Below, piece after piece: positions 8,939 through 16,460 of a DNA stretch of 64,000 nt (position 1 is the stretch's first letter; every line of letters begins with the position of its first letter). Below the pieces are notes generated by a model that made no database searches, was not told the origin of the DNA, and saw only the letters and a list, made by a program, of their open reading frames with translations. A program made the position numbers and the translations under genes. This stretch comes from Paenibacillus sp. FSL R7-0204. Its GTDB lineage: Bacteria; Bacillota; Bacilli; Paenibacillales; Paenibacillaceae. The stretch is taken from assembly GCF_038002225.1 (NCBI RefSeq), contig NZ_JBBOCA010000001.1, positions 1,488,001-1,552,000 on the forward strand, written 5' to 3'.

Positions 8939-10543
8939 CTAATCGGCCGATCTGGGAAGCGGAAGAGTAAGACGCACTGCCGCAGCCGCAGGTGAATATA
9001 TTGCCGAAGGTAAGAGCGTAGCCAGAACTTTGTCAGCTAAAATGATCCAGGGCTGCACAGCCGCAGCCATAGCGGATACGGTGTTCCGGTCCGCCGGGGC
9101 AACTGCAGGATGATTAAGCAGCATGGTGATATCATCGTAGCCCAGCTCAGCTGCGGAAGCTGCTTCCGCCCGCTGCAACAGCTTCAACAAATCAGCAGCA
9201 GGCGACACCTTCGGTCCGGCATCATTCATTCCCTTACTCTGGATCGTCGCACCTAACGCTCCCGCACCATCCATCACTCCCGCCGCCATACCGCCCTCAA
9301 GCATATCAGCAGCCGCTGTGTAACAGCCATCCCTTACCAGCAGGCGCATAAGCTCCTGGCGCTGCTCCGTCAGGATGCCGGGCAGGTGCCCGGCCAACCA
9401 GCCGTGGAGCTCCGGCTCGCGGCCCGTGCATTTGAACAGGCGCGTGAGCCGGGGGATCAGCGGCCAGGGGTCCGGCTGGAGCTGAGCTGCCCTGGTGAAG
9501 CAGGCTGCTGCTTCATGCGCTTCGCCAATCTGCTGGCAGACCTGCCCCAGCAGCGTGTGGGTGAGATAGGTGCCTAACCCGGATTCCGTATGGTAGAGGG
9601 GAGGCGAGGCTCCAATCTTCAATGCCCGGCACAGCGCGGTCTTGGCTTCGGCTAAGGCAGACACCTGTAGCAGCAGCGTACCCTTGAGGTGGTGAAGATC
9701 GGGATAATCCGGGAAAAGCGTGCTTCCCTGCCCGCAAGTCTCCAATGCACCCGGGTAATCACCGGTTACCGCCAGGCAGCGGACTTTGTATTTATAGAGC
9801 AGGTGAACATAGCTGGTACCCGGCTCGGCCAGGTTCAGCGAGGTGCCGATATGCTCCAGCGCCTGCCCGTAATCGCCAAGCCGCATATATTCAACCGCCA
9901 GATTGAAATGCTGAAAAGCATCTCCGGGACTCTGCTCCAGCTGCTGCTTCAGCAGACCGAGATTACGGCTGATTTTATCTTTCCGCTCCACGACCCCGTC
10001 GGCATAGCCGTAGTGATGGACAATGACGGTACCCATATGCATCGCGGCATCCGGGGTCTCCTGCACAATGACAGCCGCAATCTGCTCATGAATAATACCG
10101 CTGAAGCGATAATTCAGGCGGTTCTTGAACATCCGGAGAATCGGGTTGACCGTAAGAGTCTGCGAAGCTCGCTCCGTCCCCTGATGATTATGAATCCGCA
10201 CAAAAAAAGCCTCATACTCCGTATGCTTCGCGCACACCAGCAGCTCCTCCCGGCTCCCCGGCTCCAGCTCTTCGTCTGCATCCAGCACCAGAATCCAGGT
10301 GCCCTGCGCCAGGGCCAGACCGGCGTTGCGTGCGGCGGCAAAATCCCCGTTCCACGGGTAATCGATAATCCGGGCACCGAAGCTGCGGGCAATGGAGCGG
10401 GTGGCGTCGGTGGAGCCGGTGTCTACAATGATGATTTCATCCACAGTTCCGCGCACACTCCGGAGACAGCGCGCAAGGTTGTCGGCTTCATTTTTGACGA
10501 TCATACACAAGGAAATCAGCGGTTGTTGTGGTTTCGTGGTCAT
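8939..10543 (-). CDS. Family 2 glycosyltransferase fused to TPR repeats
   Basis: Paralogue of its neighbours: LISLCMIVKNEADNLARCL, IIIVDTGSTDAT and ILVLDADEEL define the GT2 domain, followed by VHHYGYADGVVERKDKISRN and TPR-like helices (HFNLAVEYMRLGDYGQALEHI). Length 534 residues. The start ATG at 10543 is chosen because it overlaps the stop of the upstream GT-TPR gene as ATGA, so the two are translationally coupled; an upstream in-frame GTG at 10585 has no such support. The C-terminal third is Ala-rich and less repeat-like. Same pathway as the flanking transferases by position and homology. Confidence 0.82.
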   Translation of the reverse strand: MTTKPQQPLISLCMIVKNEADNLARCLRSVRGTVDEIIIVDTGSTDATRSIARSFGARIIDYPWNGDFAAARNAGLALAQGTWILVLDADEELEPGSREELLVCAKHTEYEAFFVRIHNHQGTERASQTLTVNPILRMFKNRLNYRFSGIIHEQIAAVIVQETPDAAMHMGTVIVHHYGYADGVVERKDKISRNLGLLKQQLEQSPGDAFQHFNLAVEYMRLGDYGQALEHIGTSLNLAEPGTSYVHLLYKYKVRCLAVTGDYPGALETCGQGSTLFPDYPDLHHLKGTLLLQVSALAEAKTALCRALKIGASPPLYHTESGLGTYLTHTLLGQVCQQIGEAHEAAACFTRAAQLQPDPWPLIPRLTRLFKCTGREPELHGWLAGHLPGILTEQRQELMRLLVRDGCYTAAADMLEGGMAAGVMDGAGALGATIQSKGMNDAGPKVSPAADLLKLLQRAEAASAAELGYDDITMLLNHPAVAPADRNTVSAMAAAVQPWIILADKVLATLLPSAIYSPAAAAVRLTLPLPRSAD

Positions 10544-12612
10544 AAGCTCAGATCCGCTCCTCTCTGCCGCTGGGTGTAATTCCACTTCGTATGCCAGGGA
10601 GTGCAGCGGAGCACCGCGATGGATTGGGCAACTGCTGCCCTGTCCTCCTGAAGCGGACCCTGAGCCGGCTGCCCCACTCCTTGGAGACGTTCTACAGCTT
10701 CTGCGAGCCGCTGCTCCGCCAGATGCAGATAACAGAGCGCCAGTCCGGTGCTGACTGCATCGTCCGCAGGGGTTTCCCCCAGGGCAACCCGGTACCAGCC
10801 GGCAGCCTCGGCATAATGCCCTTTATCGATGAGCAGTTCTCCGAGATACCGCAGGGTTGCGCCTGAAGCGTCTTTACTGTCTGCAAGGCTGATAAATAGT
10901 TCCCCCGCCTCTGCACGCCAGCCTTCCTCATAAAGCGCCTCTGCCAGAGTGCGTGTATGTGCCGGGAACCGTTCAACCAGCCGCTTGCCCAGTGCGATGA
11001 ACTGGTGTTTCACAGCGAGCCTTATCACCTCGGCCAACACCGGGGAGTCTCCGGGGGAAGTGGATTCTGCTTGCGGTTCAGCGGAATCCGGAGACAATTC
11101 CCTGTCGATCTCAAGCACTGCGGAACGCACCTCCGCAGATAATTGCAGCCACAGCTCCTCCTGCAGCTTCCCGCCCAGCTCCCAGGTTAAGATGGCCTCA
11201 AGCAGGCAGAGCTGCCGCACAGTCTCCGCATTTAGGCCATCGGGTGACAGCTGGGTGGGGTTAGCCCGCAGCTTGGAGGCGGTCTTTCTGAACGTATGAT
11301 ATTTTCCGGTAATGATCCAGGAAGACAGCTGGAACAGCAAGGTGTCCTCTTCCAGCGGGCAGACTTCGGGCGGCAGCTCTGCAATCGCCGTATAAGCATC
11401 CAGCCGATACAATGTTCCGATAATTGCGGTTCTTGCAGCACGCTGCGCTGTACCGGTCAGCTGTATCAAGAGTGCGGCGATCTCTCCATCCGGCACCTCC
11501 AGCTCCTGAAAAGCAGAGGCGATCCCCTCCAAAGCGGGGAGATACAGGGAGTGCTGCTGAAGCGCACGATGGTACAGCTGCGCGGCTTCCTTTTGCTTCC
11601 CGAGCTGCTGGAAAATGGCCCCCATCCGGTGCAGCGGGCGGAAGCTGTCCATGCCCTGTTCGGTGACGTATGCTCTGCGCGGAGCCTGGGCAGACGAGGT
11701 ATCTATGGCGTGCTGGTAAGACTGGACAGCGCGTTCGTATAATCCTTGGCTCTCCCAGGACTGGCCCTGCATGTAATGCAGGTCGGGATAATCTCCATAA
11801 CGTGTCAGTTCGCGGGTTAGCAGGCTGTCGACCGCTTTTACATGACCGCCGGCCAGATCGATTTTGCACAGATCGCGAATGATCGAGGGACGGTAAGAGG
11901 CCTGAAGCGGAGCGAGGGTAAGACTCTGGCGCAGAAGTTCTGCGGCTTCCTTCAGCCGTCCGTCCTGACAGCAGGTGACCGCCAGATTATAAAGGGTGAA
12001 CACATCGTCAGGCTCTTCCGCAAGCGCAAGACGCAGCAGATGCTCGTTGCGGCTGATTTTATGCTTGGCGCTCATGACCGGGGGCAGGTAACCGAAGTGA
12101 AGAATCTCTATGGCGCTGGCCTCGATGGCGGCGGCCCCATGTTTTGTGAGAATAGAGGACTCTACACTTTCATGAATTCGTCCGCTGAAAAGATAGCCCT
12201 GCCCACCGCGGAACAGCCGCACAGGAAGGTGATACAGACGATCCTCCGGCTTGCTTCCCAGCAGGTTCTCTATACGCACCGTGTAGGCTTCGGCTGTGCT
12301 GCCCCTGAGAATCTCCTTGATTGACTCTATGGAAGTCTGAAGGATTTCATCCGCATCCAGGACCAGTATCCAGCTGCTGGCCGCATGGGAGAGACCGGTA
12401 TTGCGTGCCTCTGAGAAATGGTGGTTCCACTGGGCTTCAATGACCGTTGCCCCGTACCTCCGGGCGATTTCCACGGTCTGGTCTGTTGAGCCGGTATCGA
12501 CCACGATGATTTCATCGGCGCCCTGCAGGCTGGCTAGACAACGGGGGAGCAGCTCGGCTTCATTGTGGACAATGAGCTGTACTCCTAGTGTAGGTTTGGC
12601 AGATTGATTCAA
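10540..12612 (-). CDS. Family 2 glycosyltransferase fused to TPR repeats
   Basis: 690 residues from a TTG start at 12612, which has a near-perfect AAGGAGG seven bases upstream; longer in-frame extensions lack a ribosome site. GT2 signatures are LGVQLIVHNEAELLPRCL, IIVVDTGSTDQT and ILVLDADEIL. The linker ILHFGYLPPVMSAKHKISRN matches the HHYGY element of the paralogues. The rest is TPR-like (TLYNLAVTCCQDGRLKEAAELL, DLHYMQGQSWESQGLYERA). It lies downstream of the repeat-fibre gene and is coupled to the next GT by a 4-base overlap. The TPRs may present an extended acceptor polypeptide to the transferase; that is inference. Confidence 0.83.
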   Translation of the reverse strand: MNQSAKPTLGVQLIVHNEAELLPRCLASLQGADEIIVVDTGSTDQTVEIARRYGATVIEAQWNHHFSEARNTGLSHAASSWILVLDADEILQTSIESIKEILRGSTAEAYTVRIENLLGSKPEDRLYHLPVRLFRGGQGYLFSGRIHESVESSILTKHGAAAIEASAIEILHFGYLPPVMSAKHKISRNEHLLRLALAEEPDDVFTLYNLAVTCCQDGRLKEAAELLRQSLTLAPLQASYRPSIIRDLCKIDLAGGHVKAVDSLLTRELTRYGDYPDLHYMQGQSWESQGLYERAVQSYQHAIDTSSAQAPRRAYVTEQGMDSFRPLHRMGAIFQQLGKQKEAAQLYHRALQQHSLYLPALEGIASAFQELEVPDGEIAALLIQLTGTAQRAARTAIIGTLYRLDAYTAIAELPPEVCPLEEDTLLFQLSSWIITGKYHTFRKTASKLRANPTQLSPDGLNAETVRQLCLLEAILTWELGGKLQEELWLQLSAEVRSAVLEIDRELSPDSAEPQAESTSPGDSPVLAEVIRLAVKHQFIALGKRLVERFPAHTRTLAEALYEEGWRAEAGELFISLADSKDASGATLRYLGELLIDKGHYAEAAGWYRVALGETPADDAVSTGLALCYLHLAEQRLAEAVERLQGVGQPAQGPLQEDRAAVAQSIAVLRCTPWHTKWNYTQRQRGADLSL

Positions 12613-12666
12613 GATCGTTCCTCCTTCGCGGGACTTAATTCCTCCGTGTATTCTGCAAAAAAAAGA

Positions 12667-12694
12667 ATGTATATGCGCTGCTGCCGTCTTATGT
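12667..12694 (-). promoter_or_regulatory. Possible sigma-E/sigma-K-like promoter before the GT-TPR operon
   Basis: On the minus strand CATATACAT (12675 to 12667) follows an AC (12694-12693) after 17 bases, close to the mother-cell promoter pattern AC-N16/17-CATANNNTA but with one -10 mismatch. It is about 55 bases before the TTG start of the first GT-TPR gene and downstream of the hairpin that ends the fibre gene. Weak on its own. Confidence 0.3.
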
Positions 12695-12711
12695 AGATGC
12701 GGAATAACACA

Positions 12712-12748
12712 CAGCCAAGAGTACATGGGTATCCATGCACTCTTGGCT
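12712..12748 (-). terminator. Hairpin ending the fibre-protein transcript
   Basis: AGCCAAGAGT pairs perfectly with ACTCTTGGCT, and inner arms CATGG/CCATG extend the stem after one mismatch. It lies 27 bases past the stop of the minus-strand fibre gene and before the GT-TPR genes. The tail on that strand is only moderately T-rich (TGTGTTATT), so it may attenuate rather than fully stop transcription. Confidence 0.6.
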
Positions 12749-12774
12749 CCTGCATCGTATGACGGAGATTATAC

Positions 12775-14034
12775 TTACGTTCCTTGTGCATCAAAAATAA
12801 CATTAAGCGTAGAAGCCGCACCCGGCGTGGCGGATTGATAGGAGAGGCGGGTGTATTTCAGGAACCGGGCAGGCACAATGACGTCTACCGAACCTGCTGG
12901 CAGCGGATTGTCGCCGGTCGTATCGACGAAATAGTTGGTTCCGTCTGCACTGATCTCGACCCGTGTATTCACCGGATTGGCTCCGGTATTCACAATGAAG
13001 TAGGAGTAGGTGCCAAGGACACTGGTATTGTTGGCCGGCAGCGGCGTATAGGTATCCGAAGTGGCAATTGCCGTTGTAGGCAGCTCAACGAAGCTGCGTT
13101 GGGAAATGGAGGTTACGCTACTCAGCGTACCAGCAGTAATAGTCGCACCAAGCACGCTAGTAATGGTACCGCCGAGGATGTTGGTTACTGTACCAGCAGA
13201 TGATAGAGTACCGGCGGTGATAGTCGCACCAAGTACGCTAGTAATTGTACCGTCTAGCAGGTTAGTCACTGTACCAGCAGATGATAGAGTACCGGCGGTG
13301 ATAGTCGCACCAAGCACGCTAGTAATGGTACCGTCTAGCAGATTAGTCACTGTACCAGCAGATGATAGAGTACCGGCAGTAATAGTCGCACCAAGCACGC
13401 TAGTAATGGTACCGTCTAGCAGATTAGTCACTGTACCAGCAGATGATAGAGTACCGGCGGTGATAGTCGCACCAAGCACGCTAGTAATGGTACCGCCGAG
13501 GATGTTGGTTACTGTACCGGCAGATGTTAATGTACCGGCAGTAATAGTCGCACCAAGCACGCTAGTAATGGTACCGTCTAGCAGATTAGTCACTGTACCA
13601 GCGGAGGTTAATGTACCAGCAGTAATAGTCGCACCAAGCACGCTAGTAATCGTACCGTCTAGCAGATTAGTCACTGTACCAGCGGAGGTTAACGTACCGG
13701 CGGTGATAGTCGCACCAAGCACGCTAGTAATGGTACCGCCGAGGATGTTGGTTACTGTACCAGCGGATGTTAATGTACCGGCAGTGATCGTTGCGCCAAG
13801 TACACTAGTAATGGTACCGCCGAGGATGTTGGTTACTGTACCAGCAGATGTTAATGTACCGGCAGTGATCGTTGCGCCAAGTACACTAGAGATGGTGCCG
13901 TTCAAGATGACGGTGGTCAGATTCCCGCTGGCATCCGTGGTTAGCGGCCGGTCGATCAGAGTCGAGGGGTCCCGGCCAAAAATAAGTGTGCGCAAATTAT
14001 CCGGGTTCGCCTGAAATGAACTGAAATTTGGCAA
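12775..14034 (-). CDS. Repeat-fibre protein with DUF6385-like C-terminus
   Basis: 419-residue protein with three parts. A short N-terminus (MPNFSSFQANPDNLRTLIFG) leads into nine full copies plus one partial copy of a 27-residue repeat with four G-T-(I/L/V)-T strands each. The C-terminal globular domain (YTPLPANNTSVLGTYSYFIV, VDVIVPARFLKYTRLSYQSA) resembles DUF6385 proteins. Thr and Ser make up a large share of the repeat; the pattern suggests a beta-solenoid or beta-spiral fibre. No signal peptide or anchor. I choose TTG 14034 because it gives the same MPN opening as the two divergent neighbours and has AAAGGA upstream; ATGs at 14118 and 14082 are alternatives. Its position directly upstream of three glycosyltransferases makes it their likely substrate (inference). 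Confidence 0.72.
   Translation of the reverse strand: MPNFSSFQANPDNLRTLIFGRDPSTLIDRPLTTDASGNLTTVILNGTISSVLGATITAGTLTSAGTVTNILGGTITSVLGATITAGTLTSAGTVTNILGGTITSVLGATITAGTLTSAGTVTNLLDGTITSVLGATITAGTLTSAGTVTNLLDGTITSVLGATITAGTLTSAGTVTNILGGTITSVLGATITAGTLSSAGTVTNLLDGTITSVLGATITAGTLSSAGTVTNLLDGTITSVLGATITAGTLSSAGTVTNLLDGTITSVLGATITAGTLSSAGTVTNILGGTITSVLGATITAGTLSSVTSISQRSFVELPTTAIATSDTYTPLPANNTSVLGTYSYFIVNTGANPVNTRVEISADGTNYFVDTTGDNPLPAGSVDVIVPARFLKYTRLSYQSATPGAASTLNVIFDAQGT
13114..13899 (-). repeat. Tandem 81-bp coding repeats (9 full plus 1 partial)
   Basis: In-frame 81-base units coding a 27-residue repeat (start GTITSVLGATITAGTL). Units fall into two endings, NILG and NLLD, and two middles, TLTSAG and TLSSAG. 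Reading from the N-terminus the endings are ILG, ILG, LLD, LLD, ILG, LLD, LLD, LLD, ILG. DNA identity between units is very high, which suggests recent expansion by recombination or slippage, so copy number may vary between strains. Confidence 0.9.
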
Positions 14035-14248
14035 AATAGAGTCATCCTTTCTGTGGGCAATTTCTGCCGTCAGTCTGCTCATGAAAAGACCCAAACCGTC
14101 GTCTGGGTCCTTAAGCATGTATAGGCTGCCGGATTGATAGAGAGAAGCATGTAGGTGGGCAGGACCATTCGAATGGTGTGATATTAGGATATGGAGCTTT
14201 TAAGAGAATGACTGGGTTAACTCTGCAAAAATACGCAGCCGCCAAACA

Positions 14249-14275
14249 ACCTGCCGGACAGCCTCGCATATTATG
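14249..14275 (+). promoter_or_regulatory. Possible sigma-K-like promoter before the two beta-rich genes
   Basis: AC at 14249-14250, 16 bases, then CATATTATG at 14267-14275, one mismatch from CATANNNTA. It lies 33 bases before the ATG at 14309, whose ribosome site is GAAGGAG. On the opposite strand a perfect CATATCCTA (14193 to 14185) faces the fibre gene but lacks a well-spaced AC. These fit mother-cell late sporulation expression; not proven. Confidence 0.35.
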
Positions 14276-14308
14276 AAAATATGCTAGAGCGACAGAAGGA
14301 GTGAGAAT

Positions 14309-14845
14309 ATGCCGAATGAGACTGTATTTAACCAGAATAGCCAGCCGCTGTATACCGAGCAGGTTAACACCTATATTGCACCCGGGATTGATACTCTGCC
14401 TGAAGCGGGAGCCGCTATGTCAGGTTTATTGTTTGGAATTCCTTTTGCCTCCACGGTGGGTACTTCCACCCCGCTTGTCATGCAGGTAGCTAATCCGGGC
14501 GGCAGCGGACGTACCTTGTATATCTCCCGCATCATCGCAAGTACAGGTACAGCGTCGGTCACCTTAACACTACTGCGTAATGCAACGGTGGGGGGCATGG
14601 CGGTCACCCCGGTCAACTATAACTTCGGCAGTGCGGTCACAAGCGTCAGTACTGCCCGGACCGCTACGGCCGCGCCTACAGGTTCTCCGGCGACATTAAT
14701 GTCGATGCTGCTGGCCATAGGTCCGGTCATCCTTAATATGGATGGCAGGATTATTCTGCCGCCTGGTAACTCGCTCACGATATCGGTAACCATTGCGTCA
14801 GGGAGTACTGCGGCAACAGGCAATATTAGCTGGTGGGAATTTTAG
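14309..14845 (+). CDS. Small beta-rich protein, paralogue of the next gene
   Basis: 178 residues, no signal peptide or membrane segment. Starts MPNETVFNQNSQPLYTEQVN and ends in GNISWWEF. Composition is rich in Thr, Ser, Ala, Gly and aliphatic residues, with the alternating pattern of a beta-sandwich (GGSGRTLYISRIIASTG, IILPPGNSLTISVTIASGS). The following gene shares the MPN opening, the QP(L/V)Y motif, the (G/A)GSGRTLY(I/L)SRI core and the WWE ending, so they are paralogues with about 24 bases between them, probably one operon. I do not recognise a characterised family. Neighbourhood suggests a surface or spore-coat structural role. Confidence 0.65.
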   Translation: MPNETVFNQNSQPLYTEQVNTYIAPGIDTLPEAGAAMSGLLFGIPFASTVGTSTPLVMQVANPGGSGRTLYISRIIASTGTASVTLTLLRNATVGGMAVTPVNYNFGSAVTSVSTARTATAAPTGSPATLMSMLLAIGPVILNMDGRIILPPGNSLTISVTIASGSTAATGNISWWEF

Positions 14846-14868
14846 AGCGGAAGGGGAGAGGATGAACC

Positions 14869-15447
14869 ATGCCCAATAACTACGTAATCAATGACAATGA
14901 CCAGCCGGTATATGTGGAAATGACGAACACCTTCCGTGCACCGGATATCAGCGCCCCGCCAGAGATCAGCGCTTCGCAGGCAGCCGTATTATTCTCGGCG
15001 AATGCCTCGAACTCGGCAACAATCGTGCTGTCGCTTCTCTCGGCAGTCATTTCAGTGCGCATCAGTAATCCTGCGGGCAGCGGGCGGACCTTGTATCTGT
15101 CCCGGATCAGCGGCAGTATCGGCGGCACCTCTGTGCTGACCTCGATCTCTGGCAGCTTTACCATTGTCAAAGGAGGCACGATATCTTCGCCGTCCACGGT
15201 GACGCCGGTGAATAATAATCTGGCCAGCGCGGCCGCAAGCAGCATGACGGTCCAATCCTCCACCGCAGCTATTTCCGGGGGCACTGTGCTGGCGAATGTT
15301 CAGATTGCGCCGGGAGTGTTCAGTCCGGCTTTTACCGGCAGCATTATCGTCCCTCCGAACAATGTCATCAGCATCAGCGTAAGCTCTTCAAGCGCGGCAG
15401 TCGGGACGATTATATCTGCATTAAGCCTGAACTGGTGGGAGAGATAG
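14869..15447 (+). CDS. Small beta-rich protein, paralogue of the preceding gene
   Basis: 192 residues, starting MPNNYVINDNDQPVYVEMTN after a good AGGGGAGAGGATG-type ribosome site. Shares with the upstream protein the AGSGRTLYLSRI core, a proline-rich IIVPPNN turn before the last strands and a C-terminal LNWWER. Very Ser-rich (SSMTVQSSTAAISGG, ISVSSSSAAVG), so it is another plausible O-glycosylation acceptor. No export signal; export through a spore mother-cell route would not need one. Function unknown. Confidence 0.65.
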   Translation: MPNNYVINDNDQPVYVEMTNTFRAPDISAPPEISASQAAVLFSANASNSATIVLSLLSAVISVRISNPAGSGRTLYLSRISGSIGGTSVLTSISGSFTIVKGGTISSPSTVTPVNNNLASAAASSMTVQSSTAAISGGTVLANVQIAPGVFSPAFTGSIIVPPNNVISISVSSSSAAVGTIISALSLNWWER

Positions 15448-15479
15448 CAGACCGGCGCTTCAGCACCTTTATAGATGTT

Positions 15480-15560
15480 TCACGCTAGACATTATCCTTC
15501 TATCTCACTCAAAAATACTACCGTCGCTACAAGGAGGCCGAACCGTGCCCACTTGACTTC
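15480..15560 (+). repeat. Degenerate copy of the TTATCCTTCTAT repeat family
   Basis: Contains TTATCCTTCTAT at about 15492 preceded by a TATAGATGTTTCACGC-like left arm, then a worn version of the palindromic part (CTACCGTCG, GGCCGAACCGTGCCCACTTG). Compare the better copies at 26003-26096 and 44387-44475. Lies between the beta-rich gene and the esterase. Confidence 0.5.
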
Positions 15561-15621
15561 AGGATGGTTAAGGTCTATTTTTCTATAAATGGATGAATTA
15601 GAGGATTGGGGAGGAGGAAGC

Positions 15622-16293
15622 ATGGAGAGCTGTCTGTTTATACACGGCTTCACCGGAGGCGAATACGAGATTTCTCCGCTTGCACAGTATATGGAGGCTA
15701 ACGGCTATGTGTCCAGAATGTTTACCCTGCATGGACATGGAGGCGGCAGAAGGGAACTGCTCCATTCAAGCCGGGGGGATTGGCAGCTAAGCGCCGAGGA
15801 GGAACTGAAGCAGCTATTCTCAAGCTCCGAAAAAGTACATCTGATCGGCTTCTCTACCGGAGCGCTGATTGCATCGCAGCTGTCTGTTCAGTATTCTTCC
15901 CGGATTCAGTCGCTCACCTTGTTGTCTACCCCGGTGTATCCGCTCAACCCGGCCGAGATTCTGCGCACACTGGTCCGCCCGGAGATGCTGCGGAATTATC
16001 TCAGCAAATGGGGCTCTACACCCATGAAGGCCACGCGGGAGTTCCAGCGGCTGGTTCGTGAGAGCTTCGAGGTCTATCCGCAACTGGAGGTGCCGACCTT
16101 GATTGTACAGGGCAAGCGGGATCATCTGGTGAGATTCAAAAGTGCGGACTATCTCCGGCAGACGATTCCCTCGGAACGCAGACAGGTGCTGATTATGGAG
16201 CAAAGCGGGCATATGGTCTGCCACAGCGGCGAGAGTCCCGCTATGATGGATGAAGTACTCCGGTTTATCCGCCGCTCGGGCGAGTCCGGGTAA
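15622..16293 (+). CDS. Alpha/beta hydrolase, carboxylesterase/monoacylglycerol lipase type
   Basis: 223-residue serine hydrolase. LFIHGFTGGEYEI is the oxyanion-hole HG segment, GFSTG holds the nucleophile (Ser78), GKRDHLV the acid (Asp167) and SGHMV the His (His197), in the order and spacing of the carboxylesterase (Est/YvaK-like) family. Soluble, cytoplasmic; expected to hydrolyse short-chain esters or monoglycerides. An in-frame upstream start at 15589 exists, but ATG 15622 has a GGAGGAGGAAG just before it. Followed by a strong terminator, so it is monocistronic. Confidence 0.85.
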   Translation: MESCLFIHGFTGGEYEISPLAQYMEANGYVSRMFTLHGHGGGRRELLHSSRGDWQLSAEEELKQLFSSSEKVHLIGFSTGALIASQLSVQYSSRIQSLTLLSTPVYPLNPAEILRTLVRPEMLRNYLSKWGSTPMKATREFQRLVRESFEVYPQLEVPTLIVQGKRDHLVRFKSADYLRQTIPSERRQVLIMEQSGHMVCHSGESPAMMDEVLRFIRRSGESG

Positions 16294-16297
16294 GCAA

Positions 16298-16326
16298 AGA
16301 ACCCTTCCAGTGCTGGAAAGGGTTCT
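16298..16326 (+). terminator. Rho-independent terminator after the esterase
   Basis: AGAACCCTTCCAG pairs with CTGGAAAGGGTTCT across a 3-base loop, followed by TCTGTCTGTC. Five bases past the esterase stop. Confidence 0.75.
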
Positions 16327-16393
16327 TCTGTCTGTCGCTGCTTCTATGATTATACGTTGACATTGAGGAGGGGGCGTGGTATTTTCAGCTTAA

Positions 16394-16407
16394 GGAAACC
16401 GGTTTCC
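16394..16407. promoter_or_regulatory. LacI-family operator-like palindrome
   Basis: GGAAACCGGTTTCC is a perfect 14-base palindrome with the central CG typical of LacI/GalR-family operators. Flanking ATTTTCA and TGAAAAT arms extend a looser inverted repeat over about 16380-16416. It sits 54 bases past the 3' end of the lacI-type gene, not in its promoter, so it may be an auxiliary operator or part of a weak terminator. Confidence 0.4.
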
Positions 16408-16460
16408 CTTGAAAATAGGGATGAGTACCTCCTCCCTCTACTATTCTGTTATTTCGTTAG

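Noticed and set aside
9689..10579. 296-codon plus-strand ORF opposite a GT-TPR gene
   Set aside because: Antisense to a recognised GT2 domain; arises from codon bias.
13114..13899. Tandem direct repeats as a possible CRISPR array
   Set aside because: Units are contiguous 81-base coding repeats without unique spacers, in frame with a protein, and no cas genes are nearby.
13061..14014. 317-codon plus-strand ORF with its own 27-residue repeats (VPAVIVAPSTLV type)
   Set aside because: It is the exact antisense of the repeat-fibre gene. An 81-base unit that is open on one strand stays open on the other once repeated; there is no ribosome site and the minus-strand frame has the DUF6385-like domain.
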